Shown in pieces: positions 1-5,877 of a stretch of 16,289 nucleotides of DNA. The stretch comes from an uncultured Collinsella sp. GTDB taxonomy: Bacteria > Actinomycetota > Coriobacteriia > Coriobacteriales > Coriobacteriaceae. A model generated the notes under the pieces. It saw nothing but the letters and a program-made list of their open reading frames with translations, had not been told where the DNA came from and did no database searches. The DNA is taken from contig UQXC01000046.1 of NCBI GenBank assembly GCA_900544995.1, positions 1 through 16,289 on the forward strand, read 5' to 3'. The stretch's first letter is position 1. Each line of letters opens with the position of its first letter. A program made the translations under genes and the position numbers.

Positions 1-57
1 GACATCCTCTCCGCCGGCATCTTCGCCGGCGAGCGCCGTTTTCTGATGCAAGGGTAG
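1..57 (+). CDS. Possible C-terminal end of an upstream gene (partial)
   Basis: Frame 1 is open from the window edge to a TAG at 55-57 and would encode an 18-residue tail ending in FLMQG. The codons are GC-rich and look like local coding sequence, but the piece is too short to assign a family. No terminator with a T-run follows it. It could also be non-coding sequence that happens to be open. Confidence 0.35.
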   Translation, partial: DILSAGIFAGERRFLMQG

Positions 58-74
58 CTAATTTGCACCAAAAC

Positions 75-122
75 AAGGAGTGTCCCAAACTGCCGGCAGA
101 AAAGGAACGTCCCCAGGTGCCG
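75..122 (+). repeat. Dispersed 48-bp repeat, copy R1
   Basis: The core GTGTCCCAAACTGCCGGCAG is followed by AAAAGGAACGTCCCC and a GTGCCG end. The element is itself a loose tandem duplication: a GGAGTGTCCC...CTGCCGG unit followed by a GGAACGTCCC...GTGCCG unit. Nearly identical direct copies are at 1583-1630 and 5207-5253. R1 and R2 bracket the ATPase gene. No protein-coding role is apparent. Confidence 0.85.
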
Positions 123-132
123 ACCTAAACTC

Positions 133-224
133 TCACATTATTCGATGGAAAAACGTGGTTGTCTCCCACATTATTCGATGGAAAAACGTGGTTCACTCCC
201 ACATTTTTCGATGGAAAGACCAAA
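133..224 (+). repeat. Three 33-bp-phased near-palindromes (likely protein-binding sites)
   Basis: Three copies of a 26-bp near-palindrome start at 133, 166 and 199, with an exact 33-bp period. Each begins CCACATT (TCACATT in copy 1), is centred on TTCGATGGAA, and copies 1 and 2 end AACGTGG. In copy 2, 10 of 13 symmetric base pairs match. Copy 3 is degenerate at its right end (AGACCAA) and covers the expected -35 position of the TATACT hexamer at 232-237. The sites sit directly upstream of the ATPase gene, so autoregulation or recruitment is plausible. The arrangement is iteron-like, but no origin features are seen. Confidence 0.8.
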
Positions 225-231
225 ACAGTCT

Positions 232-237
232 TATACT
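232..237 (+). promoter_or_regulatory. Likely -10 hexamer of the ATPase gene
   Basis: TATACT matches the -10 consensus at 5 of 6 positions and lies 23 bp upstream of the ATG at 261. No good -35 is seen; the -35 position falls inside the third near-palindrome, so binding there would be expected to control the promoter. Confidence 0.5.
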
Positions 238-260
238 AACCATGATCGTTAGGAGGCAAT

Positions 261-1562
261 ATGCAGCGACGGCTAATGGACGAACTCATCGCTTGGAAAT
301 CTAGGGCAAACCGCAAGCCCCTCCTGCTTAAGGGGGCCCGCCAGACGGGAAAAACCTGGCTTCTCAACGAATTCGCAGGCCAGCAGTATCAAAACGTCAT
401 CCGTTTTGACTTTATGCTCGAACCAGGCGCACGTTCGCTGTTCGACGGAAGCCTTGACCCCAAACGCATCATCTCCCAGATAGAGCTCCTGCGCGGCCAG
501 ACCATAACGCCGACAGACACACTCATCATCTTCGACGAAATCCAAGAGGCACCGCGTGGCATCACCTCGCTCAAATACTTCAACGAGCTGGCGCCGGAAT
601 ACCATATCGTGGCAGCCGGCTCCTATATGGGGCTCGCGCTCCGACGCGAAAACGAGTCGTTCCCCGTCGGCAAGATCGACCAGCTCACCATGCGCCCCAT
701 GGGGTTTGTCGAGTTCGTTCGTGCCGTCGATGGCGATCCGCTCGCAGATGCCATTCTTGCCGCAGACATGGACCTGCTGGCAAACGTTTCCGAAAAGCTC
801 GAGCGCCTGCTCAAGGAATACCTCGTTGTCGGTGGCATGCCAGAAGTTGTCTCCGCTTTCGCCGCCTCCCACGATTTCATCGAGGCCCGCAGGCTTCAGC
901 AGCAAATCATCGAAGCTTACGAATCCGATTTTGGCAAGCATGCGCCAGCCCGCATCGTCGAGCGCATGAGGCTGGTTTGGAAATCCCTTCCCGGCCAGCT
1001 CGCAAAGGAAAACAAGAAGTTCGTCTACGGCGCGCTTCGTCCCGGGGCGCGCGCACGCGATTTTGAGGAAAGCCTCCAGTGGCTCATGGACTATGGAATC
1101 GTTCATAAGGTACCACGTGTTTCCGCCCTAAGAGCACCGCTCACAAGCTACGAGGATCTCTCGGGCTTCAAGCTGTTCTGCATCGACACCGGCATCCTCG
1201 GAGCACTCTCCGGCCTCTCGCCGGCCATTGTTCTGAACGGGCCCGCTGTTTTTACGGAGTTCAAAGGCTCGCTGACCGAGCAATACGTCGCACAGGAGCT
1301 TTTGCTCCAAGGCAAAACTCCCACGTATTGGTCATCCTCCTCCGGCAATGCAGAGACTGACTTTGCCATCGACCATGCGGGGACCGTGCTTCCGCTCGAG
1401 GTCAAGGCGGCAGAGAATCTCAAAGCAAAGAGTCTGAGGATTGCCTGCGAAAAGTTCAAGCTCGAGCGCTGCGTGAGAACATCGTTAGCGGCATATAGAG
1501 ACGAGGGCACGCTCGTCAACATTCCGCTCTGGGAGATTGGGCAAATCGACAAGCTGGCATAG
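261..1562 (+). CDS. AAA_14 / DUF4143-type ATP-binding protein
   Basis: This 433-residue protein has the layout of the widespread AAA_14 + DUF4143 ATPases, whose biological role is poorly known. The Walker A motif GARQTGKT is at residues 25-32 and Walker B LIIFDE at 88-93, followed by IQEAP. The C-terminal region has E365-T-D367 and, 13 residues later, E380-V-K382, a spacing like a PD-(D/E)XK nuclease-fold core. No signal peptide or membrane segment is seen. The ATG at 261 is chosen because AGGAGG ends 5 bases upstream. The gene stands alone, preceded by three near-palindromes and flanked by 48-bp direct repeats R1 and R2, which suggests a self-contained accessory cassette. DNA binding or cleavage is inference only. 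Confidence 0.9.
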   Translation: MQRRLMDELIAWKSRANRKPLLLKGARQTGKTWLLNEFAGQQYQNVIRFDFMLEPGARSLFDGSLDPKRIISQIELLRGQTITPTDTLIIFDEIQEAPRGITSLKYFNELAPEYHIVAAGSYMGLALRRENESFPVGKIDQLTMRPMGFVEFVRAVDGDPLADAILAADMDLLANVSEKLERLLKEYLVVGGMPEVVSAFAASHDFIEARRLQQQIIEAYESDFGKHAPARIVERMRLVWKSLPGQLAKENKKFVYGALRPGARARDFEESLQWLMDYGIVHKVPRVSALRAPLTSYEDLSGFKLFCIDTGILGALSGLSPAIVLNGPAVFTEFKGSLTEQYVAQELLLQGKTPTYWSSSSGNAETDFAIDHAGTVLPLEVKAAENLKAKSLRIACEKFKLERCVRTSLAAYRDEGTLVNIPLWEIGQIDKLA

Positions 1563-1582
1563 GGCTGTGGGGGGTACCCCGC

Positions 1583-1630
1583 AAGGAGTGTCCCAAACTG
1601 CCGGCAGAAAAGGAATGTCCCTATCTGCCG
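1583..1630 (+). repeat. Dispersed 48-bp repeat, copy R2
   Basis: This copy starts 20 bp after the ATPase stop codon and is in the same orientation as R1. The first 33 bases match R1; the differences are a C-to-T change in GGAATGTCCC and the TATC before the final TGCCG. Together with R1 it forms a direct repeat around a roughly 1.5-kb segment containing only the palindromes and the ATPase gene. Confidence 0.85.
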
Positions 1631-1666
1631 CATCCAATGGACTGCGATGCCATCGACAGGTTTTTA

Positions 1667-1697
1667 ACAAAAAACGGGCCCGGTTTCCCAGGCCCGC
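1667..1697 (-). terminator. Intrinsic terminator of the lacABC operon
   Basis: On the minus strand CGGGCC (1696-1691) pairs with GGCCCG (1680-1675) across a 10-base loop and is followed by a run of six T (1674-1669). It lies about 30 bp beyond the lacC stop codon, as expected for the end of the operon. Confidence 0.8.
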
Positions 1698-1724
1698 CCA
1701 TGACGGTATGCGCTTAACGTTGTC

Positions 1725-2660
1725 TTAGAGCTCGGTCACCTCAACGCTGTTGTAGATCTCGTCCCAGCGGTCCATGACCAGGTGGCCGGTCTTGGGATCC
1801 ATGGCGTTGAGCTTGCCGCAGGTATTGGCGGTCTTGAGCACCGTGACGTCGTCGGCACCAGCCGCAATGGCATGCGCAAAGCCGGCGATGGTCGAGTCAC
1901 CGGAACCCGTTGCATTCACAGCCGCAATCGCGGGCGTCTTGGCGCGGAACGCGCGGCCCTCATGGAAGCCCACCGAACCGGCAGCGCCCATCGATACGAC
2001 AACCCAGGGGATACCGGCAAAGCGGCTATCGGCGGCAAGCGCCTCGCGCAGGGCATCGACATCATCGGTCGTAAAGGACGTACCCAGCAGGCCGTTAATC
2101 TCGGTCAGGTTGGGCTTTACGAGCTCAGGCTTAGCGTCGGACTCCAGCGCGGCCTCCAGCGATGCACCCGAGGTGTCGAGCAGCACCTTGGCGCCCGCCT
2201 CCTCGGCGATCTTAACGAGCTCGGCATAGTAGCCGGCATCGACGCCGCGCGGCAGCGAGCCCGAAAGCGTCACAACGTCCGCCTTCGCTGCAAGCTCGGC
2301 AAACTTGGCCGTAAAGGCCTCGAGCTCGGCCGGGGCGATCTGCGGGCCGCTCTCCAGCAGCTCGGTCTGATTACCCTCGTGCAGGATATTCAGGCAAATG
2401 CGCGTCTCACCGGCGATGGGCACAAAGTCATTCTTGACGCCATCGGCATCCATAAGCTCGGCCATATAGGCACCCATGTGGCCGCCGAGCAGACCGGTCG
2501 CGAGCACATCGTCACCCAGCTGCAGCAGCACGCGACTCACGTTGAGGCCCTTGCCGCCAGCGGTCTTTTCGGGCGTCACACGGTTAACATCGTCGATGAT
2601 CAGCTTGTCGAGCTGATAGCGCGTATCAATCGACGGGTTCATGGTAACGGTCAGAATCAT
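1725..2660 (-). CDS. lacC: Tagatose-6-phosphate kinase LacC
   Basis: A 311-residue PfkB-family sugar kinase that closely resembles Gram-positive LacC, which phosphorylates D-tagatose-6-phosphate to tagatose-1,6-bisphosphate with ATP. Visible hallmarks are the N-terminal MILTVTMNPSID strand, the GGKGLNVSRV substrate motif at 35-44, SGSLPRG in the middle, and the ATP/anion-hole motif GSGDST with catalytic Asp255. The frame stays open 19 codons upstream, but the Met at 2660 starts the conserved sequence and has AGGAG 6 bases upstream. It is the last gene of lacABC, 85 bp after lacB, and ends at a strong terminator. 1-phosphofructokinase (FruK) is the nearest alternative; the lacAB context and sequence likeness favour LacC. 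Confidence 0.93.
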   Translation of the reverse strand: MILTVTMNPSIDTRYQLDKLIIDDVNRVTPEKTAGGKGLNVSRVLLQLGDDVLATGLLGGHMGAYMAELMDADGVKNDFVPIAGETRICLNILHEGNQTELLESGPQIAPAELEAFTAKFAELAAKADVVTLSGSLPRGVDAGYYAELVKIAEEAGAKVLLDTSGASLEAALESDAKPELVKPNLTEINGLLGTSFTTDDVDALREALAADSRFAGIPWVVVSMGAAGSVGFHEGRAFRAKTPAIAAVNATGSGDSTIAGFAHAIAAGADDVTVLKTANTCGKLNAMDPKTGHLVMDRWDEIYNSVEVTEL

Positions 2661-2745
2661 ATTGAACTCCTGTTTAGAAAACCGGCCCGCGCCCCTCACA
2701 GAAACGCGAGCCGTCAACGGACTAGTTAATTACGCCGGAACCCCA

Positions 2746-3270
2746 CTAGTCGTGGTATTCGCCGCGGTCCCACTTCTCCAGGAACTCGTCAAAGAAGTGC
2801 GGGTCAGCCTGAGCCTCGACGTCGGCCTTATTGCAGGCATCGATCTTGGCGATCAGGGCATCGTGCTCGGGAGTCTTGTCGTAGGGCTCCTCCAGGAAGG
2901 CAAGCATGATGTCGGCCATCAGGAACTCGCCGGTGATCTTGCCGCCAAAGCCCACGATGTTGGCGTTGAGCTCGCGACGGGCATACAGGGCAGAGGTCAT
3001 GTCGCGAACCAGGGCGCAGCGGGCGCCGGGAACCTTGTTGACGGCGTTGGTGATGCCGATGCCGGTGCCGCACAGGGCCACGCCAAAGTCGGCCTTGCCG
3101 CTGGCAACAGCCTCGCCCACGGCCTTACCGTAGATGGGATAGTGCGTACGGGTGTGGCTGTAGGTGCCGCAGTCAAGCACCTTGTAGCCAGCCTGCTCCA
3201 GGCGGTCGGCCAGATAGATCTTCTCGTCCGTAACGATATGGTCGCAACCGATTGCGATGGTCTTCTTCAT
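2746..3270 (-). CDS. lacB: Galactose-6-phosphate isomerase subunit LacB
   Basis: A 174-residue RpiB/LacAB-family isomerase subunit. With LacA it converts galactose-6-phosphate to tagatose-6-phosphate in the cytoplasm. The start IAIGCDHIVTDEK, the RTHYPI segment, the catalytic-loop motif CGTGIG with Cys67, the VPGARCALVRDMTSALYARRELNANI block and the C-terminal ADPHFFDEFLEKWDRGEYHD tail are all characteristic of LacB. A GAAAGGACG ribosome-binding site precedes the ATG. It lies 63 bp downstream of lacA and 85 bp upstream of lacC on the same strand. The C-terminal tail separates it from ribose-5-phosphate isomerase B, which lacks it. Confidence 0.96.
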   Translation of the reverse strand: MKKTIAIGCDHIVTDEKIYLADRLEQAGYKVLDCGTYSHTRTHYPIYGKAVGEAVASGKADFGVALCGTGIGITNAVNKVPGARCALVRDMTSALYARRELNANIVGFGGKITGEFLMADIMLAFLEEPYDKTPEHDALIAKIDACNKADVEAQADPHFFDEFLEKWDRGEYHD

Positions 3271-3333
3271 CAGAACGTCCTTTCGTCTGAATTCACAAGT
3301 TGAGGTAGAAGTTCGAGTTCTCGGTGGCTCTCG

Positions 3334-3762
3334 TTAGGCCATCTTGTTGAGCATGTCGACACGGATCTGGTGACGGCCGCCGGCGTACTGGGCGCGCAGG
3401 AACTCGCGGGCGATCTTCTTGGCGACCTCGGTGCCCACAACGCCCGGGCCCATGGTGACCATACGCGAGCCGTTGTGCTCGCGGGTCATGTAAGCGGAAC
3501 GCTCATCGGAAATGTTGGCGACGACCATGCCCTTGATCTTGACGGCGGCCATATAGGAGCCGACGCCGTACTTATCGAATGCGAAGCCCTGGGAATCCTT
3601 GTGCTCCAGCAGGTCCTTGGCAACGGCGGTGGCGGAATCGACAAAGTCCGCGGCAGGGGTCTCGGAATAGTCGACGACCTCGTGACCGTCGGCGATGAGC
3701 ATCTCCTTGATGGACTCCTTCATCGACATACCGTCGGCATCGGAAGCGATTACAACCCTCAT
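3334..3762 (-). CDS. lacA: Galactose-6-phosphate isomerase subunit LacA
   Basis: A 142-residue RpiB/LacAB-family subunit and partner of LacB in the heteromeric galactose-6-phosphate isomerase. Recognisable blocks are VDFVDSATAVAKD-like (residues 39-51), KIKGMVVANISDERSAYMTREHN with the SRMVTMG segment, and the conserved C-terminal GGRHQIRVDMLNKM. The position of the LacB CGTGIG cysteine is occupied by DKYGVG, as expected for the non-cysteine A subunit. The start is supported by AAGGAGG 6 bases before the ATG. It is the first gene of the lacABC operon, and the 300-bp region upstream carries inverted and direct repeats that likely control all three genes. Confidence 0.95.
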   Translation of the reverse strand: MRVVIASDADGMSMKESIKEMLIADGHEVVDYSETPAADFVDSATAVAKDLLEHKDSQGFAFDKYGVGSYMAAVKIKGMVVANISDERSAYMTREHNGSRMVTMGPGVVGTEVAKKIAREFLRAQYAGGRHQIRVDMLNKMA

Positions 3763-3856
3763 GACATCCTCCTTGAGAGATACGCAGGTGCGCAGTTTCT
3801 GTTTGGAAGTGTTGAATCGCGTTCAGGTCCGGGCATCTGAATGTGCGGTTCTTCAC

Positions 3857-3877
3857 TGTTCATGTTTATTTGAACAC
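3857..3877 (-). promoter_or_regulatory. Inverted repeat in the lacA leader (possible operator)
   Basis: TGTTCA-N8-TGAACA forms perfect 6-bp arms about 95 bp upstream of the lacA start. Read as a 16-mer from 3862 it also matches a symmetric version of the module-2 operator at 12 of 16 positions, but it lacks the central CG. It could be a weak LacI-family site or a site for another sugar regulator. Confidence 0.45.
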
Positions 3878-3912
3878 ATTCGAACAGAGACTGCAACAAT
3901 AATTTGTTTGTC

Positions 3913-3932
3913 TTTGTTCTTTTTTGAACAAA
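3913..3932 (-). promoter_or_regulatory. Perfect inverted repeat upstream of lacA
   Basis: TTTGTTC-N6-GAACAAA has 7-bp perfect arms around a T-run and lies in an AT-rich stretch (about 3865-3935) that stands out from the GC-rich surroundings. It directly abuts the ACCGTT direct repeat. It may be an operator or part of the promoter; no clear -10/-35 pair can be assigned. Confidence 0.5.
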
Positions 3933-3933
3933 T

Positions 3934-3961
3934 ACCGTTCGCGGATGATTGGCGACCGTTT
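3934..3961. promoter_or_regulatory. ACCGTT direct repeat, 21-bp period (lacA promoter)
   Basis: ACCGTTCGCGG begins at 3934 and ACCGTTT at 3955, exactly 21 bp apart. The same 6-mer with the same spacing recurs upstream of lacF, IICB-1 and lacG-2. Here it points away from lacA, opposite to the other three cases. The 3926-3944 stretch GAACAAATACCGTTCGCGG is shared with the lacG-2 promoter, apart from a 2-bp insertion there. Confidence 0.6.
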
Positions 3962-3996
3962 GGGCCCGGCGCGAACGTAGCGACCATGTGCTCAAC

Positions 3997-4036
3997 AAAC
4001 AAAAGGGCGGCCGAGAACGTGTCTCGGCCGCCCTTC
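3997..4036 (-). terminator. Strong intrinsic terminator of the membrane-protein gene
   Basis: A perfect 14-bp stem, AAGGGCGGCCGAGA (4003-4016) with TCTCGGCCGCCCTT (4022-4035), has a 5-base loop. On the minus strand it is followed by TTTTGTTTGTT. It lies 30 bp past the stop codon of the 4066-5082 gene and separates it from lacA. Confidence 0.9.
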
Positions 4037-4065
4037 GGCGGTATGCCCCGGTGTATACAGCTGTT

Positions 4066-5082
4066 TTAGTTACTCGGCCTGCCCACCTTTTTGGTGTGCT
4101 TGGACGGAGTACTCAGAAAGCGGCCCGTCAAATAGCTCGCTGGACCGGAAATATCGATCCCCAACAGCGTGTGTCCCAGCCACAGAAACGCCGCGAGCAC
4201 CAGCAATGGGATAACACACGAGGTCACGATCATCACGATGACGCCTTCGATCAGATCGGTCACCTGTTGCACAATCTCATCGGTCATCTGCTTGGCGCCG
4301 CTGGTCACCGACGTGACGAGACCCGAGGCACCGTCGGCAAGCTGCTCAAGCACGTTCTTGGACTCTGTGGACTCGGTCTTTTTCTTGCTTGTTTTGGAGC
4401 TATCGCTATCTGCCGCGCTCGCAGCGTCGGTCGCCTTTTGCTCGGCCGCCTCGATGCTAACGCGATACGTTTCGTCGACCTTTTGCGACACCCATACGCT
4501 TGCAGGCACCAACGCCATGCCAATTATGGCGACCACCAGCACACGCGTTGCCACGCGGCGAATGACCGTGCTCGTACTCCAGCGCCCGTGAATGCCGAGC
4601 GACACCGCAAAGAGTACCAACGCAAACGGGATTAAGATGCCCAAGCCAACCGACCACAAAATCGTGAGCAAATATTTCTCTAGGTAGAGCACGGCAAGCA
4701 CGATACCAAGGTTGCCTGAAAGCTGCGCGAGCTGCTCGGCAACTGGCGTTCCCGTATCGCCCGGCAGCGCAGTGATACCCGCAGATAGGGCGACGCACGA
4801 GGTCGTGAGCGCCAAAACATTGCCCTTCTTTTGATCGATGACCTCGATGGTGGAGTCCCAGGTCTTGGTATCGGCAAAATGCGGACGAGCTACAAAGCCC
4901 GACAACAGCGCCAGTACCACGAGCGCAACGATAAAGCCAATCTGCAGTTTTTTGTTTGCGCACACGACATCGGACAGGCTGGGCTGCAGCTCGGTTACCG
5001 TCGTGTGCTCGGTTATCTGGACAGGACGCCCATGAGTCATCTCGTGCGCGTCTCTTTTTTGTATTGACCCGTTATCCGGCAT
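4066..5082 (-). CDS. Unrecognised multi-pass membrane protein
   Basis: I do not recognise this 338-residue protein. It has a polar N-terminus of about 45 residues, then hydrophobic segments at about 47-65, 88-106, 124-140, 143-164, 180-199 and 280-304, giving roughly six membrane helices. Residues 211-245 form a charged, low-complexity A/S/K/E/D-rich stretch that looks like a flexible or coiled extramembrane loop. It is followed by an amphipathic segment (246-279) before the last helix. The C-terminus is basic (TPSKHTKKVGRPSN). The start has AGGAGG 7 bases upstream. It is flanked by its own terminator and is probably monocistronic, so there is no evidence that it belongs to the lac system despite lying inside it. 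No catalytic motif is visible. Confidence 0.8.
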   Translation of the reverse strand: MPDNGSIQKRDAHEMTHGRPVQITEHTTVTELQPSLSDVVCANKKLQIGFIVALVVLALLSGFVARPHFADTKTWDSTIEVIDQKKGNVLALTTSCVALSAGITALPGDTGTPVAEQLAQLSGNLGIVLAVLYLEKYLLTILWSVGLGILIPFALVLFAVSLGIHGRWSTSTVIRRVATRVLVVAIIGMALVPASVWVSQKVDETYRVSIEAAEQKATDAASAADSDSSKTSKKKTESTESKNVLEQLADGASGLVTSVTSGAKQMTDEIVQQVTDLIEGVIVMIVTSCVIPLLVLAAFLWLGHTLLGIDISGPASYLTGRFLSTPSKHTKKVGRPSN

Positions 5083-5120
5083 TTGGATACCTCCTCATTC
5101 CGGCGTTTAATGCGAAAGGA

Positions 5121-5126
5121 AGTATA
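5121..5126 (-). promoter_or_regulatory. Possible -10 hexamer of the membrane-protein gene
   Basis: The minus strand reads TATACT about 39 bp upstream of the ATG at 5082. The -35 region is poor, so the call is weak. Confidence 0.35.
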
Positions 5127-5206
5127 CCCACCGAGCAAAAATCGAACGGAAGGACGAACGGAGCGCACCAAGACTGTCCCCAATGACTAAGGATCAAATG
5201 CATGGC

Positions 5207-5253
5207 AGGAGTGTCCCTAACTGCCGGCAGATAAGGAACGTCCCCAAGTGCCG
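5207..5253 (+). repeat. Dispersed repeat, copy R3
   Basis: AGGAGTGTCCCTAACTGCCG continues as GCAGATAAGGAACGTCCCC and ends AAGTGCCG. It matches R1 apart from A/T changes and lies between the membrane-protein gene and lacF. A shorter, diverged relative (ACTGTCCCCAATGACTAAGG) is just upstream at about 5173-5192. R3 shows that the family is dispersed and not specific to the ATPase gene. Confidence 0.8.
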
Positions 5254-5255
5254 GG

Positions 5256-5296
5256 TAAAAAGAAAAAGCCCTGTCGCGAGTCTGCGGCAGAGCTTT
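5256..5296 (-). terminator. Intrinsic terminator of lacF
   Basis: On the minus strand AAAGCTCTGCCGC (5296-5284) pairs with GCGACAGGGCTTT (5277-5265), with two non-Watson-Crick positions, and is followed by TTTTTCTTTTT. It starts about 28 bp after the lacF stop codon. Confidence 0.8.
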
Positions 5297-5324
5297 TGGA
5301 AGGGGACTTGGTTGTGCGGACTCG

Positions 5325-5663
5325 TTAGGCGAGCTTGGCCTCGAGCTCGGCGATGCGCTTGTAGGCATCGATGGTAAAGCGGGTCTGCTTCTCCAGGATC
5401 ATAGTGGTCATGAGAGTGTCCTGAGCGTGAGCCATGATGAAGGTCATCTCCATCTCGCCACCGCCGGCCTCCTGCGAAAGCAGCTTGGTCTGCGTGTCGT
5501 GGGCACCGATGAGCGCATCGCTGGCATCCTTGTGCAGCTGCTCGGCCTTCTCAAAATCACCCTCGCGAGCAGCATCGAGCGCTGCAAGCAGATCGGTCTG
5601 GGCGTCACCTGCGTATGCGACGATCTCGAATCCAACCATCGAGATTTCTTCTTTGGTTGCCAT
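5325..5663 (-). CDS. lacF: Lactose/cellobiose-type PTS IIA component (LacF)
   Basis: A 112-residue all-helical PTS_IIA protein of the lactose/cellobiose family; it takes phosphate from HPr and passes it to the IIB cysteine. The signature MAHAQDTLM carries the phospho-acceptor His79 and Asp82, the conserved acidic residue thought to bind the trimer's metal. The N-terminus GFEIVAYAGDAQTDLLAALDAAREGDF is typical, as is the length. AAAGGAACG precedes the ATG. It is the only IIA in the window, and both IICB proteins lack one, so it probably serves both transporters. It lies on the same strand as lacI-1 but 214 bp downstream, has its own terminator, and has an upstream region with the shared ACCGTT repeat, so it is likely its own transcription unit. 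Galactoside rather than chitobiose specificity is inferred from context. Confidence 0.93.
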   Translation of the reverse strand: MATKEEISMVGFEIVAYAGDAQTDLLAALDAAREGDFEKAEQLHKDASDALIGAHDTQTKLLSQEAGGGEMEMTFIMAHAQDTLMTTMILEKQTRFTIDAYKRIAELEAKLA

Positions 5664-5732
5664 ATTGCGTTCCTTTCACATATGAACCAATGGAGAGCAT
5701 CGCGTCCGGGCATACGCGCTGCGTTCTGTATG

Positions 5733-5748
5733 TCAGAAACATTAACAT
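5733..5748 (-). promoter_or_regulatory. Degenerate LacI-type operator in the lacF leader
   Basis: The minus strand reads ATGTTAATGTTTCTGA, matching the module-1 operator ATGTTAACGTTGCCAT at 11 of 16 positions. It starts 48 bp downstream of the proximal ACCGTT half-site. The true operators of modules 1 and 2 start 47 and 49 bp downstream of theirs. The central CG is changed to TG, so binding may be weak. Confidence 0.4.
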
Positions 5749-5786
5749 TCAAACAAAAAAGAACAACGCAAAACATAATTTCAAGC

Positions 5787-5817
5787 TATGAACGGTCAAT
5801 TTTCGCCCGTGAACGGT
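5787..5817 (-). promoter_or_regulatory. ACCGTT direct repeat, 21-bp period (lacF promoter)
   Basis: On the minus strand ACCGTTCACG (5817-5808) and ACCGTTCATA (5796-5787) are spaced 21 bp and share ACCGTTCA. They point toward lacF, ending about 125 bp before its start codon. This is the best-matched pair of the four found. Confidence 0.6.
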
Positions 5818-5877
5818 TTCCAAACCATTTCGAACAATATCAAACATGATTAACGGAAACCCAAACAGGACCGCGCC

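Noticed and set aside
133..224. 33-bp periodic repeat as a small CRISPR array
   Set aside because: The copies are contiguous with only 7 bp between palindromes; there are no unique spacers and no cas genes.
80..304. 74-residue open frame with an 11-residue repeat (HIIRWKN)
   Set aside because: The repeat is the 33-bp palindrome array read in frame (33 is a multiple of 3). The frame overlaps the ATPase start and has no ribosome-binding site.
2661..2717. N-terminal extension of lacC to 2717
   Set aside because: The family begins at MILTVTMNPS, and a good AGGAG precedes the Met at 2660; the extension is not LacC-like.
1782..2729. 315-residue open frame antisense to lacC
   Set aside because: lacC is intact with kinase motifs on the other strand; the antisense product has no recognisable domain.
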